Below are positions 8,808 to 17,288 of a DNA stretch of 64,000 nucleotides, in pieces. The stretch's first letter is position 1, and every line of letters begins with the position of its first letter. This DNA comes from Flavobacteriales bacterium (GTDB taxonomy: Bacteria > Bacteroidota > Bacteroidia > Flavobacteriales_D > Crocinitomicaceae): positions 27,424-91,423 of the forward strand of contig JABXHO010000038.1 in NCBI GenBank assembly GCA_013373595.1, given 5' to 3'. Both the position numbers and the translations under genes were made by a program. The notes under the pieces are model-generated. The model was not told the origin of the DNA, ran no database searches, and was given only the letters and a program-made list of their open reading frames with translations.

Positions 8808-9488
8808 ATGAAGATTGTTCTCGCAGATAGTAATGAGCTAGTACGTTTGGGAATACGTTCTGCGTTGAAAAATGATCTCGAAGTAGAATTAGTAGGGGAG
8901 GCGACCAACAGTAAAGACTTAATTGAACTAGTCAAGAGTTTTGAAACAGATGTCGTAGTAGTAGATTATACTGCCGACGGTTTCTCTATTGATGTGGTTG
9001 TTGAATTACGAGGGCTTCGAAAGGGAGTCAATATTCTGGCAATTACACCTGAACAATCGGCGCAAACTGTCGTAGATGCTCTGAGATCTGGCGTGATGAG
9101 CTATGTGAAAAAGGATTGTTCCATCGCAGAGATCGTTGATGCCGTTCGTGAAACAGGAAAAGGAAGTAAATTCTTTTGCGGTCAAATCCTCGAAACCATT
9201 CAAGTAGCAAATTTAGATGTAGATGATATCGATTTCGAAGCGTTTTCGTGCGAACCTGTCGTGTTGTCTGAACGAGAATCTGAAATTATCGTCTTGATTG
9301 CAGAGGGACACACCAACTCTCAAATTGCCGATATGCTATTTTTGAGCAATCATACGGTTGGTACACACCGAAAAAACATCATGGCGAAGCTCGGTGTACG
9401 CAATACAGCAGGGATTGTGATGTATGCGGTGAAAACAAACTTAATCTCTCCCAATAAGTTTCTCTTTGCTGGAGACACGGGAGCCTAA
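8808..9488 (+). CDS. Orphan NarL/FixJ-family response regulator
   Basis: DNA-binding response regulator of 226 residues: receiver domain about 1-118 and LuxR-type HTH about 150-210 (LSERESEIIVLIAEGHTN, then HTVGTHRKNI). The phosphoacceptor is Asp53 in VVVVDYTADG, with Thr80 and Lys102 as the switch residues. The acidic pair is unusual: the usual Asp-Asp near residue 7 is Asp7-Ser8, so metal binding may be weaker. No sensor kinase lies nearby, so its signal is unknown. The next gene begins about 60 nt downstream on the same strand and may be cotranscribed. Confidence 0.85.
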   Translation: MKIVLADSNELVRLGIRSALKNDLEVELVGEATNSKDLIELVKSFETDVVVVDYTADGFSIDVVVELRGLRKGVNILAITPEQSAQTVVDALRSGVMSYVKKDCSIAEIVDAVRETGKGSKFFCGQILETIQVANLDVDDIDFEAFSCEPVVLSERESEIIVLIAEGHTNSQIADMLFLSNHTVGTHRKNIMAKLGVRNTAGIVMYAVKTNLISPNKFLFAGDTGA

Positions 9489-9546
9489 CTTTTTCTCAAA
9501 AAAAATGTAAATTGAGTGAACCTTACTTGAAGTGAGGTGTACTAGA

Positions 9547-10884
9547 ATGCAAATCCGTGAAATTATGCGCGTAGTATTATACATATTTATGATTGTATCC
9601 TCAGGGACGCTTTTCGGACAGCAAGTAAATGAAAACCTGAATAATACAACGAACTCGCCAGCAACAAATACCAATGTTTCTCCAACAATTACCTTGGAAG
9701 AATCTGTAGTGATTGATTCAACAGCGAATGAAATGGTGCCTCAAACAACGGAGGATCTTGAATCAATTCAGGTGAAGAAAGCTCCTGGGGCAAAAAGGTT
9801 CCGTTTCAATGGAAAAAGTAAAATGCAAGATGCAGCTCCAGCGTCACCCGCGAAGGATATTGAAGTGAAGGAAAAAGAAACCTTGTACGATGAAGGTTAT
9901 GGGGCGTCTTCCGTCGAATCGAGCAAATCATTGAAGATGCAAAGTGTGTCGGTTGAATTTTCAAACTCGTACTCTTCCTCAGATTTACAACGGACAAGTC
10001 GATCTCCTTCAGATTTGCAACAACTGCAAATGGACCAAGCGGTCAATTATTTTGAAGTGAATGCTCCAGGATCGTTTGAATCACACTATTTCAAATACGT
10101 TGCAGGGAACTATAACACAGATTTATATCCTGACTTGAAAGCGGCAGAGCAGCTTCGACCTCAAAACTCAGACGTTCATGTTCAAATGGCAGGTTATTTC
10201 ATGATCGAAAATGATGTGGATTCTGCATTGATATACATGAATAAATTGAAAGAGTCCAATCGATTAACGTCGGATGTGGTTGCGTATGCAGGAGATATTT
10301 TGCGCTCTGCTCCAGAGAATGGCACGTTGATAACACACGGATTTGATGATAGCTATGGAAGCTACTACGCTCAAAATAGCGATGGAGTTCGGTCTGATGT
10401 TACACTTGTTTCGCTCGATTTCCTCCAAAGTGATACCTATCAAGAAGAACTCGAAGCGAAGGGATTTGAATTGCCAAAATCAGATGTTGTAGATGTTGAT
10501 TACCTCACGGAGTTTTGTGTTCTCAATGTCGATAAAAACTTGAGTATCTCAATGACCACTCCGAAGGAGTATTTTCAAGCGATTCAAGACAAGCTGTACG
10601 TAGCAGGGTTGGTCTTCGAATACCACGAAGATGACTTCAATAATTTCCAACGAAATGATTTTTTATGGAATAATTCTATGAAAAAGACGGTCATTACGCA
10701 TCCTACTGACGAGAAGGCGAAACAATTATCCGCCAATTACTTACCCATGCTTTTACATTTGCGAAGGGCATATCGGGCAACGGGTGATAATGAGAAATTA
10801 AATGAAGTCGACGAGGTGAGCGACCATATTGGCGTCCAATGTCGAAAATACGAACAAGTACAAAAGGTGAAATCGAGCTATTAA
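9547..10884 (+). CDS. Secreted protein of unknown function preceding an ECF sigma factor
   Basis: Not assigned to a family. The start ATG at 9547 (or an internal one at 9565) gives a signal peptide ending near GTLFGQQ; an upstream GTG at 9532 only lengthens the leader. About 100 residues of Ser/Thr/Asn-rich, probably unstructured sequence follow, then a folded half of about 250 residues with TPR-like text (SALIYMNKLKESNRLTSDVVAYAGDIL) and an aromatic acidic C-terminal part. The stop codon directly abuts the sigma-factor ATG, and an anti-sigma-like gene follows, so it may be an exported output or sensor of that circuit. This role is inference. Confidence 0.7.
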   Translation: MQIREIMRVVLYIFMIVSSGTLFGQQVNENLNNTTNSPATNTNVSPTITLEESVVIDSTANEMVPQTTEDLESIQVKKAPGAKRFRFNGKSKMQDAAPASPAKDIEVKEKETLYDEGYGASSVESSKSLKMQSVSVEFSNSYSSSDLQRTSRSPSDLQQLQMDQAVNYFEVNAPGSFESHYFKYVAGNYNTDLYPDLKAAEQLRPQNSDVHVQMAGYFMIENDVDSALIYMNKLKESNRLTSDVVAYAGDILRSAPENGTLITHGFDDSYGSYYAQNSDGVRSDVTLVSLDFLQSDTYQEELEAKGFELPKSDVVDVDYLTEFCVLNVDKNLSISMTTPKEYFQAIQDKLYVAGLVFEYHEDDFNNFQRNDFLWNNSMKKTVITHPTDEKAKQLSANYLPMLLHLRRAYRATGDNEKLNEVDEVSDHIGVQCRKYEQVQKVKSSY

Positions 10885-11475
10885 ATGCGGTTGATTCGAC
10901 CACAATATAAAACGCTATCGGATGAAGATTTGATGATCGCGGTTGGAAAAGGAGACCAGCGCGCTTTCGATGAAATCTATCATCGCTATTCAGGTCCTCT
11001 CTTGGGCTACTTCATGCGCATGCTCTGGAAAGACAGAGAAAAGGCTGAAGATTTCATGCATGATATTTTCGCGAAAATTGTACGAAAGCCAGAGTTGTTT
11101 GATCCTTCCAGAAAGTTCAAGACGTGGTTGTATTCCGTTGCCAACAATATGTGTAAGAACGAGTACAAAAAGCAAGAAGTACGTAAGAATACTTCCAATG
11201 GTTTGGATGAACACTACGCGATTGGAGATTCGAACACAGATGTATTTTCGGATGTGCAAGATCGGTTTTTCAAGGAAGAATTCGACCGCTGTTTGGATGC
11301 TCTCGATCAAAAGCACAGCGAGGTGTTCAAATTGAGGCACATTGAAGGACTTTCAATTAAAGAAATTGCGGAAGTGCTGGAGATTAGCGACGGTACGGTG
11401 AAATCAAGATTATTCTACGCCACCAAATACCTCGCGGAAAGTTTAAAAGAATTTAATCCTGTAATAAATAGATGA
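10885..11475 (+). CDS. ECF-type RNA polymerase sigma factor
   Basis: Alternative sigma-70 family factor of the extracytoplasmic-function class, directing RNA polymerase to a small regulon. In 196 residues the sigma-2 region (about 27-95, ending KTWLYSVANNMCKNEYKK) and sigma-4 region (about 132-186, with EIAEVLEISDGTVKSRL) are present and sigma-3 is absent, as expected. It starts right after the stop of the secreted-protein gene and ends one base before the next ATG, so the three genes form one unit. Control by the downstream membrane protein is inferred from this layout. Confidence 0.9.
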   Translation: MRLIRPQYKTLSDEDLMIAVGKGDQRAFDEIYHRYSGPLLGYFMRMLWKDREKAEDFMHDIFAKIVRKPELFDPSRKFKTWLYSVANNMCKNEYKKQEVRKNTSNGLDEHYAIGDSNTDVFSDVQDRFFKEEFDRCLDALDQKHSEVFKLRHIEGLSIKEIAEVLEISDGTVKSRLFYATKYLAESLKEFNPVINR

Positions 11476-11476
11476 T

Positions 11477-12268
11477 ATGGAAAGGGATGTAATGGATATT
11501 GTGAAAGAGAAGGAATTCATCGAGTTGACAGCTGAAGATCGCGCTGAATTGGGCGAACTATGTGCTTCTGAGGATGAATACAACCAGATCAAAAGTATGT
11601 TTGTTGGGATGAGCACCATGGATTGGTCGAATCCTACTCCAAAGGCGGAAACAAAAGCAAGCTTGGATGCATTATTTGCTCAAACACATCCGAAAGCAGC
11701 TCCCATTTGGTACAATGCACCATTGGCAGTCCTTGTGCCAAAAGGAAAACCATTTTACCGTCAACCCTTGGTCCAAGTTGCGGCCGTTGGTTTGTTGATG
11801 TTATTGGCATACCCATTCATCAATTCAACTTCGTTGGAAACAAAATCGGATCAAATTGCTGCTGTGGAGGACGAAATGACTACTTCAGAAAGTGAACCGA
11901 CCGAAACAAAAAATGAGATAAGTGAAGAGGATGTTTTGGTAGAGACGACTTCACAGAATCAAGCGAAGGTGGAGGAAGACGAAAAGGTTGAGATGCCAAT
12001 TCCTGCCGCTCCACCTAGTCCAAGACCGCTTTCGGCGAGTTCAACCCTTCCGAAAGATGTTTCAGGAATGAATTTCTCTGGTGTGGTGGGGGAAACATTG
12101 GAAGAAGTAGAGCTGATTCGAGGAAGTGCATGGAGTACTTCTGTAGCGTCTTCAACTCCAGTTTCTACGCATCCGGATGGTGTGTTCATTGGAGATAACA
12201 AAGAAGTTTTCTCTGTGCCTGCGAGTCAAGAACCTGAAGTATTCGACTTGTTAACGGCAACGTTCTAA
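11477..12268 (+). CDS. Single-pass membrane protein, probable anti-sigma factor
   Basis: The 263-residue product has a cytoplasmic-type N-terminal part of about 95 residues, one transmembrane helix at about 98-115 (PLVQVAAVGLLMLLAYPF), then a Glu/Pro/Ser-rich outer tail. Position directly after an ECF sigma gene and this topology are typical of anti-sigma factors in Bacteroidota. The classic zinc anti-sigma His-x3-Cys-x2-Cys motif is not visible, so it would belong to a non-zinc group. The tail lacks a sorting domain. It is the last gene of the operon and ends convergently 35 nt from the beta-helix gene. Confidence 0.65.
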   Translation: MERDVMDIVKEKEFIELTAEDRAELGELCASEDEYNQIKSMFVGMSTMDWSNPTPKAETKASLDALFAQTHPKAAPIWYNAPLAVLVPKGKPFYRQPLVQVAAVGLLMLLAYPFINSTSLETKSDQIAAVEDEMTTSESEPTETKNEISEEDVLVETTSQNQAKVEEDEKVEMPIPAAPPSPRPLSASSTLPKDVSGMNFSGVVGETLEEVELIRGSAWSTSVASSTPVSTHPDGVFIGDNKEVFSVPASQEPEVFDLLTATF

Positions 12269-12303
12269 TCGAAGCAGTTTGTAATCTAAGTCTTAGACGC
12301 TTA

Positions 12304-14061
12304 CTATTGATTCAAAACTTTTTGTAAAAAGACATGCTCTCCGTTTTGCACTCTCACGAGAAGTAATCCTTTCGGTAAAGTGCTTAGATCAACACGATCA
12401 TTTTCCGTTAACACCGAATTATTTAAAATCAAAACGCCTAGACTGTTGTATACGGAAATGGAAAATTCGTTCGGAATTCCTTTCACGTAGAAATAAGTGG
12501 AAGAAGGATTGGGGTAGATGGAAATTGCCTCGCTTTCGTCGATAAGTTCAGTCGCTGCGTATGAAGACGAGCAAATATTCGTGAATAACATCCCGTTGTG
12601 AAAGCGATCATACGCAGGAATTGATTTCGATCCCATAACATTTGGTGAGCCAATTCCAGCCCATTCTGAATTGGCCAGAAAATCAGGTTTTTGAGCGTAA
12701 GCATAACTTACATCTGGAAGGAGTTCTGTCCCCGAAGGATGAATAATTCCTTTGTTGTTGTTCCCGTGGATGAAATGTCCAGAGCCTAAAATGGTATAAT
12801 TCACCAAACTGTATGGAAAGGAAGAATTGGTGACTTCATTTCCGAGGAAATTTTGATCCGGTGAATTGTTCGAACTGAAAAAAATGCCATATCCTTCCGA
12901 GCGATTCCGAAACATGGTGTTGAACGGACCATTTGGTCCATGCGAATTGTCGATTACGATATTTTGACAAATGTTCTGTTCAAAAAGGTTTGCATAGGTA
13001 TAGTTTCCATGAAGGACGATATCTCCAGCGGAATTACTCGGTGTTGATTCCCAGTAGGGATCAAGCGAATAGTTGTACGCGAATACATTCCCATTGGCGC
13101 CGGCCTGAACGATCATTGAATGGCGTAGATGCTCGAAAATGTTGTTTTCTACCAAACATTCATTTGTTGTAATATGAAGCATAACCCCATATGCGCGTCC
13201 ATTTCCTCCATATTCAAAGGCATGATGAAAATAGGAATTCGATACGTGAATGTTGGAAGATCGTCGAGCTTGAACATGACTAAAGGTGCAGTTTTCCGAT
13301 TCGATTCCGTTTACCCAACAATTGACAGTGTAGGAGAAATAGACATTGCTAGTTTGAGAGGGAGCGGTGTTGTCAATTCGGTGGATTTTCAAGCACTCAA
13401 TTCCCACGTTTTTAGCAGGGGACATACGAACAATGTAAGGCAGTTGGGCGGTGTGATAATCCATACGTAGTGGTGACTTCAGAACCAATTTGTCGTTTTC
13501 GATGGCAAGAATCTGAACAACTTGGCCTACTGTTTTGTAAGCCCATGATGACGTAACAAGACTGCTATCATTCAGCAAAACTCGAACCCAGTCTCCAGGA
13601 GCGAAGATGGAGGGATCGTCCACAACGATAAAGTCATTGTCTTTCCATGCGTCGTTAATAATGGATGTAGTTGAGCCATTGTCATTATCTCCTTGAATGT
13701 CAAAAGAGTGTCCAGAACCATCGAGATCAAAGTGAAAGGTAGTCGATTCTGCACCTGCACCGCGAATAACAATATTGTTGGGGAGATGAATTGTTTGTTC
13801 AAAGAGAAAATCTCCTTCCGGAAACGTTAAAATCGTTCCTTGATCACCAACTTCATTCAGAACACTGTCCAGTAAAAGGTCATTCGAGATGATTCCATTG
13901 TCATTAAGCCCCAGTAATTGCATGTCGATTTCCACGAAGCCGATTGTGGACGTGTCTTTTAATCCCGCTAATTTCCAATCGACACTTCGATTTGTAGGAA
14001 GAGTTTGAGATTGACAGATAAAGGGAACCTGTAGAATGAGTAAGTAGATGATAGTGCGCAC
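12304..14061 (-). CDS. Secreted right-handed beta-helix protein with T9SS type A sorting domain
   Basis: Exported protein of 585 residues, probably a surface or released polysaccharide-binding protein or lyase. A signal peptide (cleaved near FICQSQ) is followed by a pectate-lyase/glycosyl-hydrolase-28-like start (GDQGTILTFPEGDFLFEQTI) and short repeats rich in Asn and aromatic residues that fit a parallel beta-helix. The last ~75 residues, with SIYPNPSSTYFYVKG and a final VFLQKVLNQ, are a type A C-terminal sorting domain read by T9SS. The start is GTG; a TGA lies upstream in frame, so no ATG start is available. Enzyme activity and substrate cannot be fixed from motifs. Confidence 0.82.
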   Translation of the reverse strand: MRTIIYLLILQVPFICQSQTLPTNRSVDWKLAGLKDTSTIGFVEIDMQLLGLNDNGIISNDLLLDSVLNEVGDQGTILTFPEGDFLFEQTIHLPNNIVIRGAGAESTTFHFDLDGSGHSFDIQGDNDNGSTTSIINDAWKDNDFIVVDDPSIFAPGDWVRVLLNDSSLVTSSWAYKTVGQVVQILAIENDKLVLKSPLRMDYHTAQLPYIVRMSPAKNVGIECLKIHRIDNTAPSQTSNVYFSYTVNCWVNGIESENCTFSHVQARRSSNIHVSNSYFHHAFEYGGNGRAYGVMLHITTNECLVENNIFEHLRHSMIVQAGANGNVFAYNYSLDPYWESTPSNSAGDIVLHGNYTYANLFEQNICQNIVIDNSHGPNGPFNTMFRNRSEGYGIFFSSNNSPDQNFLGNEVTNSSFPYSLVNYTILGSGHFIHGNNNKGIIHPSGTELLPDVSYAYAQKPDFLANSEWAGIGSPNVMGSKSIPAYDRFHNGMLFTNICSSSYAATELIDESEAISIYPNPSSTYFYVKGIPNEFSISVYNSLGVLILNNSVLTENDRVDLSTLPKGLLLVRVQNGEHVFLQKVLNQ

Positions 14062-14138
14062 TGAATAATGATTAGGTTGTCACGCCGAAATTACGAAAAA
14101 AGTGTCAGCAGAGATACTGAAAACGCTACACTTTAGTA

Positions 14139-14435
14139 TTGTTCAAGGTCTATCATCCGGAATGGACGGATGCCACAGGAGAATTGGACATGGCAATCGA
14201 TAAGGAACACAAAAAAGTATTGGCCGTAGCCATTGCAAACCAGTCCCTAAAAGTAATGGCCGAATCATTTGAAGCGGGAGACCATGATCGGGCAGAAGCG
14301 GTAATTCGCGAGTCGATGGAACAGATTAATCAGCTTTTCCCAAATGCTAAATCGGAGGAATTGTTGGCAGTAATGAAACGGTTAACGGAATACGTCGAAG
14401 CGTTTGAGACGTTGAAATCGATCAAGCAGTATTAG
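14139..14435 (+). CDS. Small protein resembling the C-terminal tail of a VWA-domain protein (possible gene remnant)
   Basis: An open frame of 98 codons begins with TTG at 14139; ATG at 14190 would give 82 residues. The frame is closed by a TGA at 14118. The sequence from AVAIANQSLKVMAESFEAGD to the end resembles, from memory, the helical tail that follows the metal-binding domain in Ca-activated-channel-like VWA proteins. No VWA domain fits in the 77-nt spacer upstream, so this is either a decayed 3' fragment or a small gene that took over that fold. No sequence search was run. Confidence 0.4.
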   Translation: MFKVYHPEWTDATGELDMAIDKEHKKVLAVAIANQSLKVMAESFEAGDHDRAEAVIRESMEQINQLFPNAKSEELLAVMKRLTEYVEAFETLKSIKQY

Positions 14436-14485
14436 CGATCTTCTTTGGGATGTGAATAGAGAAGTCGAGTTGCTTGTGGCGGAAA

Positions 14486-15250
14486 CTAGTATCGAATCAC
14501 AAAGTGTTCTTTCTGTTGATGCGATCTACGAGCAACAATTCCAACTCGAAATAAATCCATACTCAAATGGAAACGGGAATCTGCTACAATCTTTTCCCAT
14601 GCGCTTACCATTGAGTTACTCCAGCGGATATCATCGAGAATGAAGAGGGTTTCGTCGTGGGCGTGCGCCTGTAATTGATCGAGGTATTCCAATAAAGCAG
14701 CTCCGTCGTGATGTCCATCGATGAAAATTAAGTCAAATTGCTTTTCCTTCGGAAGATGAGCAATGAAGTCAGAAAATGTGCTCAGAACACTCTCAATATT
14801 CTTTTTCTTGGACAACGATTCTTGGGCAATCGATCGAGTATTTTTGCAGGCCTCAACGGTTGTGAGAATCGATTCTGTGTTTCCAAGGTTGAGATAAGTC
14901 GAACCGATACCAAGCGAAGTGCCGAGCTCAAGAATGCTATCGGGGGCATAATGCTTGCTCAATCGATAGAGCAATTCACCGTATTTCCCTCTGGAGGAAC
15001 TCATTCTGAAAATCAGAGAGATTTTTCGAGTATTCCCGAGCTTTTTCGACCCTGCACCAAAATCTTGAATCTCAATTTCTCGCTGATCTCGTGCTAATGC
15101 TCTAAAGCGTTTGGAAAGTTCGTCTTTGTCTGCTTTTGATAGCTGGATGCGAAGGCAATTATCCGTGAAATCATAAACGAACGGGGAATGAATCCCATGT
15201 CGCCCTTTAGCATTCCAACGATATTTTATATATTCGAGCGGCAAAAACAT
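14486..15250 (-). CDS. Class I SAM-dependent methyltransferase
   Basis: Probably an O-methyltransferase-like enzyme, substrate unknown. The 254-residue protein opens with KYRWNAKGRHGIHSPFVYDF, an N-terminal signature common in Bacteroidota methyltransferases. It carries SAM motif I (ILELGTSLGIGSTYLN) and motif IV FDLIFIDGHHDGAAL. The start at 15250 is preferred over an in-frame start at 15439, which would overlap the divergent DUF4301 gene by about 150 bases. The 38-nt spacer to that gene must hold both promoters. Confidence 0.8.
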   Translation of the reverse strand: MFLPLEYIKYRWNAKGRHGIHSPFVYDFTDNCLRIQLSKADKDELSKRFRALARDQREIEIQDFGAGSKKLGNTRKISLIFRMSSSRGKYGELLYRLSKHYAPDSILELGTSLGIGSTYLNLGNTESILTTVEACKNTRSIAQESLSKKKNIESVLSTFSDFIAHLPKEKQFDLIFIDGHHDGAALLEYLDQLQAHAHDETLFILDDIRWSNSMVSAWEKIVADSRFHLSMDLFRVGIVARRSHQQKEHFVIRY

Positions 15251-15288
15251 TGACCCGAAAATTAAAGAAACTTTTACAATAAACAGGT

Positions 15289-16656
15289 ATGGTTGAAACA
15301 ACGAGTAGTTTGAAACAGAAAGCTCAGGTTTTCGACCGAAATCCGACAATGAATTTGATAGAGGCGTGCTCTCTGGAAAATGGAATTCTACGGTTCGATG
15401 ATGCCCAACAATCCACCTTTGCTTCCAATGCGTTCTCAACGAATAAGAAGTGTGCTTTCTTCATTCCTGCTTCTGGGTCAGGTTCCCGCATGTTCGATGA
15501 ATTATTTCGATTCATGAAATCTTCGGTCCATACGGAAGGTTCGCGTAAGTTTTTTGAGGTGTTTCGATCAATGGCAATTTACGCGTCGTTGGAGGAGGAG
15601 CAAAAGCAGAAATTGGAAGATATGAGCGAGACGGAAATTGCCGAGTTGGTATTGAGTCCTGCTGAAATGAATTTATTGCAACGTCCAAAAGGATTAATCC
15701 CATTTCATATCGTTGATGATGGTATATTGAATGCGTTTCAAGAACATGTGCTGCAAGCGAAAGAACTCTTACCAAACGAACCGTCGATTCATTTTACGCT
15801 TCAAGATGGATACCAAGAAGAAGTGAACGATTCCATTGCTGAGAGAGTAGATTTAAAGTCGATTCATGTGGAGTTTTCAACGCAAGACCGAGGAACGGAT
15901 GCGTTTTGTTTTGATGAAAACCGAAATTTGATTGCATCAGATGGATTTCCACTTCGTCGACCAGCTGGTCACGGTTCGCTGTTGGTAAATTTGAACGATA
16001 TTGACGCTGACCTAGTATTGATCAAGAACATTGATAATGTACAGCATATCTCGAAGAGTGCGCGTTCCAATGAAACCTGGAAAATTTTGGTGGGCGTTTT
16101 GGAACAATTCGAAAAGGAGGTGAAAAACCTACGCGAGAATTATTCGGATGAACGATTTGCTGAATTGAATGAGAATTATAAGTTGTTTCCCTCAGGTGAA
16201 GTCTTGTCGCAAGAACTTTTGGAAAAAATGGTAGCCAGACCTACGCGTGTGTGTGGAATGGTGTTGAATCAAGGAGCACCGGGAGGAGGACCGTTTTGGA
16301 TTGAAAAATCGGGAGAAATCACCAAGCAAATTGTGGAGAAAGTTCAAATTTCAACGGTGGAAGACCAACAAAAAATCATGACGGAGAGTAGTCATTTTAA
16401 TCCGGTAATGATCGTTGCTTCGAAAAATGATATGGACGGGAATAGACTCAACTTGCACGATTTCTCCAACGATGAACAATACTTGGTTGTAAAGAAACCC
16501 TACAACGGAAAAACCATTTATTACCGCGAATTACCTGGATTGTGGAATGGAGGAATGTACCATTGGAATACGTTATTTGTAGAAATTCCTTCGGAAGTAT
16601 TCAGCCCCGTAAAAACCGTATTGGATTTAACAGCGAGTGAGCATCAAGCTGATTAA
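15289..16656 (+). CDS. DUF4301-family protein
   Basis: Bacteroidota-specific family of unknown function. The 455-residue protein has CAFFIPASGSGSRMFDELF near residue 55, which looks like the G-rich nucleotide-binding start of sugar-nucleotidyltransferases, and VCGMVLNQGAPGGGPFW near 320, the most conserved block of the family. No signal peptide is present, so it acts in the cytoplasm. A nucleotidyltransferase-like activity is inference from the first motif only. It stands alone, divergent from the methyltransferase gene. Confidence 0.8.
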   Translation: MVETTSSLKQKAQVFDRNPTMNLIEACSLENGILRFDDAQQSTFASNAFSTNKKCAFFIPASGSGSRMFDELFRFMKSSVHTEGSRKFFEVFRSMAIYASLEEEQKQKLEDMSETEIAELVLSPAEMNLLQRPKGLIPFHIVDDGILNAFQEHVLQAKELLPNEPSIHFTLQDGYQEEVNDSIAERVDLKSIHVEFSTQDRGTDAFCFDENRNLIASDGFPLRRPAGHGSLLVNLNDIDADLVLIKNIDNVQHISKSARSNETWKILVGVLEQFEKEVKNLRENYSDERFAELNENYKLFPSGEVLSQELLEKMVARPTRVCGMVLNQGAPGGGPFWIEKSGEITKQIVEKVQISTVEDQQKIMTESSHFNPVMIVASKNDMDGNRLNLHDFSNDEQYLVVKKPYNGKTIYYRELPGLWNGGMYHWNTLFVEIPSEVFSPVKTVLDLTASEHQAD

Positions 16657-16707
16657 CGGGCTGTTGGCTTTTTTCAGTAACTTGTCAATCAATCAAAACC
16701 GAAAACG

Positions 16708-17214
16708 ATGAAACGATTTTTAGCAGTGGGAACGCTGTTCATCCTTCTTGTTGGAATCACTTCCTTAGCGCCCGCACCTAAATACAAGTACACGGCCTCA
16801 GAAGTCAAAATGTCTGTAATGTTTCCCGCAGAATTTACCACCGAAAATAGCGGAAATGAAAATTATAAAATGGTGAAAACACAAGCCATTGATGGCGACA
16901 TGGTGTTTTTCGTTACCTATTCCATTTATGATGATGATTTCGATGATTCACAGTCTAGTACGTTCTTGGATGTTTCGGTTGATGCATTTACAGAAGCACT
17001 TGGTGCTGACATTCAAAAGAGATCGGAATGGATCGTGAATAAAAAAGAAGGAGTTTCAGTCACGCTAAATTCGGATGAAAACGATTTGACAGGAGATTAC
17101 AGAGTGATCTTCTTGAATAAAACGCAATTTCAAATTACCGCCATTTCAAAAAAGGAGGGATGGGACGCGAAAAAGGCGAAGAAATTCTTCAAATCATTCA
17201 AGGTAGGGAAGTAG
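16708..17214 (+). CDS. Small secreted protein of unknown function
   Basis: A 168-residue product with an N-terminal signal peptide (FLAVGTLFILLVGITSLAPA) and a single compact domain. The pattern of a Phe-Pro step (VMFPAEF), alternating strands and a closing helix plus FFKSFKV resembles the Mog1/PsbP/DUF1795 fold; this is a resemblance, not an assignment. The cassette leader gene at 31421-31966 shows a similar layout. It is preceded by a 51-nt spacer and followed by an independent promoter. Confidence 0.7.
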   Translation: MKRFLAVGTLFILLVGITSLAPAPKYKYTASEVKMSVMFPAEFTTENSGNENYKMVKTQAIDGDMVFFVTYSIYDDDFDDSQSSTFLDVSVDAFTEALGADIQKRSEWIVNKKEGVSVTLNSDENDLTGDYRVIFLNKTQFQITAISKKEGWDAKKAKKFFKSFKVGK

Positions 17215-17274
17215 TTGGTGAAAACGTAGTCAACGAAACTTCTTTCTCCTCCTAGGAAATTGCAAGATGTACAG

Positions 17275-17282
17275 TATCTTTG
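17275..17282 (+). promoter_or_regulatory. -7 element of the haloperoxidase-CRTAC1 pair
   Basis: TATCTTTG, a full match to TAnnTTTG, 6 nt before the ATG at 17289. It covers an in-frame TTG at 17280 and so argues against that start. Confidence 0.45.
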
Positions 17283-17288
17283 ATAGGT

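Noticed and set aside
10943..11335. 130-codon open frame overlapping the ECF sigma gene in another frame
   Set aside because: Shadow of the sigma-factor gene, which has complete sigma-2 and sigma-4 regions.
14452..14643. Plus-strand 63-codon frame
   Set aside because: Mostly antisense to the 3' end of the methyltransferase gene, with no family resemblance or start signal.
15251..15439. N-terminal extension of the methyltransferase at 14486-15250
   Set aside because: It would overlap the divergent DUF4301 gene, and the conserved part begins at the start chosen.
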